DNA of 64,000 nt from Taibaiella soli (lineage in GTDB: Bacteria; Bacteroidota; Bacteroidia; Chitinophagales; Chitinophagaceae). Within the stretch, counting starts at the first letter, position 1; every line of letters begins with the position of its first letter. The stretch is from contig NZ_QKTW01000003.1 in NCBI RefSeq assembly GCF_003236175.1, positions 62,001 through 126,000 on the forward strand, given 5' to 3'. This document shows positions 60,825-64,000 of this stretch, piece by piece. Under the pieces are notes generated by a model. It did not search any database, was not told the DNA's origin, and saw only the letters and a list, made by a program, of their open reading frames with translations. The position numbers and the translations under genes are program-made.

Positions 60825-60926
60825 GTCAATTCGTTAATTCGTTAAATGGGCGATGTGCTAAATATGTTGAATGTGATTAATGTGCATGTGGGTTCACATT
60901 GATCGCATTTAGACACATTCGTCACA
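60825..60926 (-). repeat. GTTAA and GAATGTG phrase repeats behind the kinase gene
   Basis: Read on the minus strand directly after the TAA of the histidine kinase: TGTGACGAATGTGTCTAAAT, then GCGATCAATGTGAACCC. Closer to icd come AACGAATTAACGAATTGACC phrases. It is the third example of a GAATGTG repeat starting at a stop codon. Confidence 0.6.
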
Positions 60927-61985
60927 TTAAGAAGTGCGTCCATGATCCAGCGTAAACCCAAACGATGAGCCTACTCCGAGTTTACTACGGACGGTAACGG
61001 TTTGATTGTGGGCTTCTACGATGTGTTTCACAATAGCGAGGCCAAGACCTGTACCGCCGATATTGCGGGCCCGGCTGCGATCGGCCCGGTAGAAACGTTC
61101 GAAAATACGCGGCAGATGTTCTTCGCCGATACCAGGACCATCATCTGAAATTTCTACGTAGACATGTCCTTCATCCATTTCATAACAGCCTGCAGTTACA
61201 GAACCGCCTTCATAGCCGTATTTCATGCCGTTTTCAACCAGATTGACCAACACCTGGTGGATTTTTGGTTTGTCTGCATAAACGACGATTGGTCGTTCTG
61301 TGCCCTTTTTAAATTCGAGGTGAATATTTTTTTCCTTTGCTTTCAGCGAAAGCTCTTCGTAGATGTCTTTAATTAAATCCTGGATAACGAACGATTCCTG
61401 GATAATTGGAATTTTACCGGATTCCAGCTTGGAAATCTGATTCAGGTCATCGACCAGCTGTACGAGGCGATCAATGCCTTTGGAAGCGTTTGTAAGGAAT
61501 TTTTTATTGACATTCGGATCTTCCAGTGCACCACCGAGTAATGTATCTACATAACCCTGCACTGTAAAGATTGGCGTGCGCAACTCATGTGCCAGGTTAC
61601 TGAGAAATTCCTTGCGGAAACGTTCATTTTCCTGCAGCGATTCAATTTCGTCTTTCTTCTGTGTTGCCCATTTCTGCACATCCTTGCTTACTTCTTCAAT
61701 CGATTTCTGCGGGAGAATATTGTTGTAGAAAAACTCTTCTTTTTTGGTTGCTTTAGTCTGGTAGATAAATTTATAGATCAGTTTGATCTTGCGGTAAATA
61801 AAACGCTGCAGGGTATAGTAGTATAAAGAATAAGTGATCACAAAAGTGATCACAAATACTATAATCGGTAAATACCATTCCGATTTTACAATAAGACTGA
61901 GTAAGGCGTTGGCTGATGAAATGATTAATGCCGTAATGAACGACAGTAATCTTGGGGAAAGGTTTTTTGTATCAAGAAAAGACAT
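60927..61985 (-). CDS. PhoR-like sensor histidine kinase
   Basis: The protein has 352 residues: two membrane helices (about 15-33 and 38-58) with almost no periplasmic loop, a linker, a HisKA domain with phospho-accepting His133 in SNLAHELRTPIFTV, and an ATPase domain (LVNLVENGMKYGYEG, ISDDGPGIGEEHLPRIFERF, GGTGLGLAIVKHI). The lack of a sizeable extracellular domain resembles PhoR-type phosphate kinases. It follows its response regulator by 9 bp, forming an operon. Confidence 0.92.
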   Translation of the reverse strand: MSFLDTKNLSPRLLSFITALIISSANALLSLIVKSEWYLPIIVFVITFVITYSLYYYTLQRFIYRKIKLIYKFIYQTKATKKEEFFYNNILPQKSIEEVSKDVQKWATQKKDEIESLQENERFRKEFLSNLAHELRTPIFTVQGYVDTLLGGALEDPNVNKKFLTNASKGIDRLVQLVDDLNQISKLESGKIPIIQESFVIQDLIKDIYEELSLKAKEKNIHLEFKKGTERPIVVYADKPKIHQVLVNLVENGMKYGYEGGSVTAGCYEMDEGHVYVEISDDGPGIGEEHLPRIFERFYRADRSRARNIGGTGLGLAIVKHIVEAHNQTVTVRSKLGVGSSFGFTLDHGRTS

Positions 61986-61994
61986 GGTTTAAAA

Positions 61995-62681
61995 CTACGC
62001 CATTTCAAATTTGTAACCTACACCTTTCACCGTTGTAATCAGATCAATCCCTACCTTCTGGCGGATCTTGCGGATATGCACGTCGATCGTGCGATCACCT
62101 ACAATTACATCCGTACCCCAAACGCGTTGCAGAATTTCATTACGTAAAAACACGCGGCCTGGTTTAGAAGCCAGCAATGTCAGCAATTCAAATTCTTTTT
62201 TCGCGAGCGAAATTTCTTCCGCTTTGTAAGTAACGCTGAATTTCGTTTTGTTGATTTCCAGATCGCCGAAATTGAGTTTCTGCTCCTGATCTTCCTCTTT
62301 GCGGGTACGGCGGAGCGCAGCGCTGATACGCGTGGCCAGCAGTTCCGGTTTGATTGGTTTGGCGATATAGTCATCAGCACCAGTTTTAAGACCGGCGATT
62401 TCTGATTTTTCATCGCTCAAAGCGGTGAGGAAAATGATGGCCGTATTTTCAAAGTCTGGCATCTGACGCAGTTCTTTCAGCGTTTCAATACCGTCTTTGT
62501 TTGGCATCATCACATCGAGTAGAATGAGATCTGGCATAAATTCACGAGCCTTGCGGATCGCTTCAACACCATCGCGAGCTGTAGAAATATGATAACCCTT
62601 GCTCTTGAGGTTATAACTGATGAATTCCACGATATCTGGTTCATCATCTACGATTAGTATTTTTCCTGGTAGCACTTCCAT
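61995..62681 (-). CDS. PhoB/OmpR-like response regulator
   Basis: The protein has 228 residues from ATG 62681; a TTG five codons upstream is less likely. The receiver domain has phospho-acceptor Asp56 in LILLDVMMPNKDG, with acidic residues in VDDEPD. The winged-helix DNA-binding domain (about 130-226) contains EFELLTLLASKPGRVFLRNE and IDVHIRKIRQKVG. It controls genes with the downstream kinase, probably phosphate- or envelope-related (inference). Confidence 0.93.
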   Translation of the reverse strand: MEVLPGKILIVDDEPDIVEFISYNLKSKGYHISTARDGVEAIRKAREFMPDLILLDVMMPNKDGIETLKELRQMPDFENTAIIFLTALSDEKSEIAGLKTGADDYIAKPIKPELLATRISAALRRTRKEEDQEQKLNFGDLEINKTKFSVTYKAEEISLAKKEFELLTLLASKPGRVFLRNEILQRVWGTDVIVGDRTIDVHIRKIRQKVGIDLITTVKGVGYKFEMA

Positions 62682-62811
62682 AATTTCCTGACGCAATAAT
62701 AGGACACGTAAAGTTAACTAAAGTTGGGAGGCGTATTATGTTTGTGTTAACATAGCGCGTATTTAATGTTAAGTGGCACTTTACTTGCTGGCATCCAGTT
62801 GGTAAAACTGG

Positions 62812-63867
62812 TTAATTTTTTATGAATTGTTGATTAATATGCACGCCGGAAATGTTCAGATCTGCAAAATAAATGCCGGCGGCGAGCTGATTGATGTTTA
62901 ACGGTAGTGTTGTGGCGCCGGATTGACCATAATGATTTTCTTGCTTAAGCACTACGGTACCATTAGCAGCCATCACTTTTACCACTACATCGCCTGGCTG
63001 TTTTAGCTCGAAACCAAGATTGACGGTATTCTGTGCGGGATTCGGAAAGCAGGTAACCTTGTATTTCTTAGCGACAATTTCGTTGACTGCAGTTGGGGTA
63101 CCAGTTGCATAAAAGAAAGAAGTGCCGCCCGTATTCGTTATCGATCCGTTGGGATGAAAAATTTGCCCGAAATCACTTTCAGAATATAGTAGAGGCGTGT
63201 GAATGCCAGGATACAGCCAATAGGTTTCTATGGTTAGATCTATGTAAATGTCTTGTTGCATGTAAGTAGTATCTGTGGTGGTACTAGTTATTTTTAATAC
63301 GTTGTTAAATGTGCCAGAAGGCAACGTCAAACTTCCATAAGCAACGACATTGCGATCAATGATACCGTGTGTGGTCTCCGTGTCGTTACTTGACGGCGCA
63401 GTAAAAATTTCATTAATTGTGTCTATATAGTGCGTATTGTAAGTAAGCGGATATCTAAAAACCGAACGAGGATTTGTTACCCAGCCAATGGCCCCACCCG
63501 AAGTATCCCCATATCCGAGGTATTTGTAGCTGCTACTGTCAGCATTGTAATAATAATAAATAGTGTCTGACGGATTGTATTGAATGCGAAGGTTCGCGTC
63601 TGGGAATGAAAATGCCCCCGGTGTACCAACGGGCGATGAGTAAGCAGATGTAATTGTATTAATGTAACCTTGGGTTTGCGATAAATTGGAAAAATCCCAC
63701 GCTTGATTTGCCCCGTTTGCTCCTAAATTTAAAGATTGATTGTTTTTCGATTTTATTTCAATTGTTTCTCCTGGCACCGGATTTACATCATACCCATGAA
63801 TAACAGGCTGTGCATAGACGCCGATAAAAGAGGCTACAGAAAGGAGAAATAGTAATGTTTTTTTCAT
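62812..63867 (-). CDS. secreted protein with T9SS type A sorting domain
   Basis: The protein has 351 residues with a signal peptide ending GVYAQ. The beta-rich N-terminal ~260 residues (PGETIEIKSKNNQSLNLGAN, YNPSDTIYYYYNADSSSYKY) parallel those of the protein at 58152-59213. The sorting domain is ~75 residues (CFPNPAQNTVNLGFELKQPG, then MAANGTVVLKQE, LAAGIYFADLN). It is exported by T9SS; function unknown. Confidence 0.85.
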   Translation of the reverse strand: MKKTLLFLLSVASFIGVYAQPVIHGYDVNPVPGETIEIKSKNNQSLNLGANGANQAWDFSNLSQTQGYINTITSAYSSPVGTPGAFSFPDANLRIQYNPSDTIYYYYNADSSSYKYLGYGDTSGGAIGWVTNPRSVFRYPLTYNTHYIDTINEIFTAPSSNDTETTHGIIDRNVVAYGSLTLPSGTFNNVLKITSTTTDTTYMQQDIYIDLTIETYWLYPGIHTPLLYSESDFGQIFHPNGSITNTGGTSFFYATGTPTAVNEIVAKKYKVTCFPNPAQNTVNLGFELKQPGDVVVKVMAANGTVVLKQENHYGQSGATTLPLNINQLAAGIYFADLNISGVHINQQFIKN

Positions 63868-63913
63868 TTTTTAGGATTTAGCGTAAATAAATTTAATGTA
63901 GTAGCAGGAAAAT

Positions 63914-63947
63914 AAAAAGCCTCCACAGCATACTGTGGAGGCTTTTT
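63914..63947 (-). terminator. terminator hairpin of an upstream minus-strand gene
   Basis: A perfect 15-bp stem (AAAAAGCCTCCACAG / CTGTGGAGGCTTTTT) with loop CATA, downstream of a frame that ends at 63971. Confidence 0.8.
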
Positions 63948-63970
63948 ACACTATTATGAAAATTGTTTGC

Positions 63971-64000
63971 TTAGTGCAGTGTTACACTGCCGCTGCCTAC
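63971..64000 (-). CDS. C-terminal end of a gene cut by the window edge (putative)
   Basis: The last nine codons and TAA of a minus-strand frame (VGSGSVTLH) reach the window edge; the terminator 24 bp downstream supports a real gene end. Nothing more can be said. Confidence 0.4.
   Translation of the reverse strand, partial: VGSGSVTLH

Noticed and set aside
1-64000. tRNA, rRNA, riboswitch or transposase genes
   Set aside because: No cloverleaf-like, rRNA-like or transposase-like sequence was recognised; a covariance-model search would be needed to exclude small RNAs.

Overview
The window looks like a chromosomal segment of a member of the Bacteroidota, most likely the family Chitinophagaceae (inference). 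The evidence is several secreted proteins ending in type IX secretion (T9SS) sorting domains, one with a gliding-motility type C-terminal domain. There are also a CarboxypepD_reg-plus-TonB receptor, many small SPI/SPII secreted proteins, no Shine-Dalgarno signals, and Bacteroidota-type promoters (TTTG / TAnnTTTG). No rRNA, tRNA, CRISPR array, prophage or transposase was seen.

Layout. 1-9.8 kb: a GMC oxidoreductase cut by the window edge, a DUF4349 lipoprotein, a 1170-residue predicted outer-membrane protein, two small lipoproteins, an ECF sigma factor overlapping a membrane-anchored beta-barrel-like partner, and a small barrel protein. 9.9-31.5 kb: housekeeping genes (acyl-CoA carboxylase beta chain, Omp85-family protein, sucD, anmK, OsmC, MlaF-like ATPase, thiolase) mixed with secreted T9SS proteins, small lipoproteins and an operon of three related proteins with the same C-terminal tail. 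31.7-35.8 kb: a metal- or siderophore-type TonB receptor with a His-rich exported protein and a divergent DUF2490 protein.

36.0-49.7 kb is the most interesting part: a compact, all-plus-strand class I lanthipeptide (RiPP) locus. A soluble LytS-type kinase and a LytTR regulator come first. They are followed by three double-glycine precursor peptides, two exported erythromycin-esterase-family proteins between precursors 2 and 3, LanC, full-length LanB, a C39-peptidase ABC exporter and an HlyD adaptor. Each precursor is preceded by the same ~200-bp block at nearly the same distance (202, 202 and 199 bp). The expected flow is: LanB dehydrates Ser/Thr, LanC forms lanthionines, the C39 exporter removes the leader and exports with HlyD, and the two Ere-like proteins act outside the cytoplasm on the product or a target.

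50.0-54.4 kb is a partial aryl-polyene/flexirubin-like fatty-acid-type operon (ACP, LpxL-like acyltransferase, dehydratase, thioesterase, ketosynthase) with two unrelated small genes inside it. 54.4-55.3 kb is a non-housekeeping island: a 21-bp minisatellite and a tiny membrane-protein gene between inverted copies of an ~80-bp repeat. 55.5-64 kb holds an M20 amidohydrolase, a SPOR protein, deoC, icd, a PhoR/PhoB-type two-component pair and two T9SS-exported proteins, all on the minus strand.

A recurrent oddity is that many intergenic stretches consist of degenerate 7-9 bp phrases (GAATGTG-, GTTAA- and GTCAAAA-type). These often begin immediately after stop codons.
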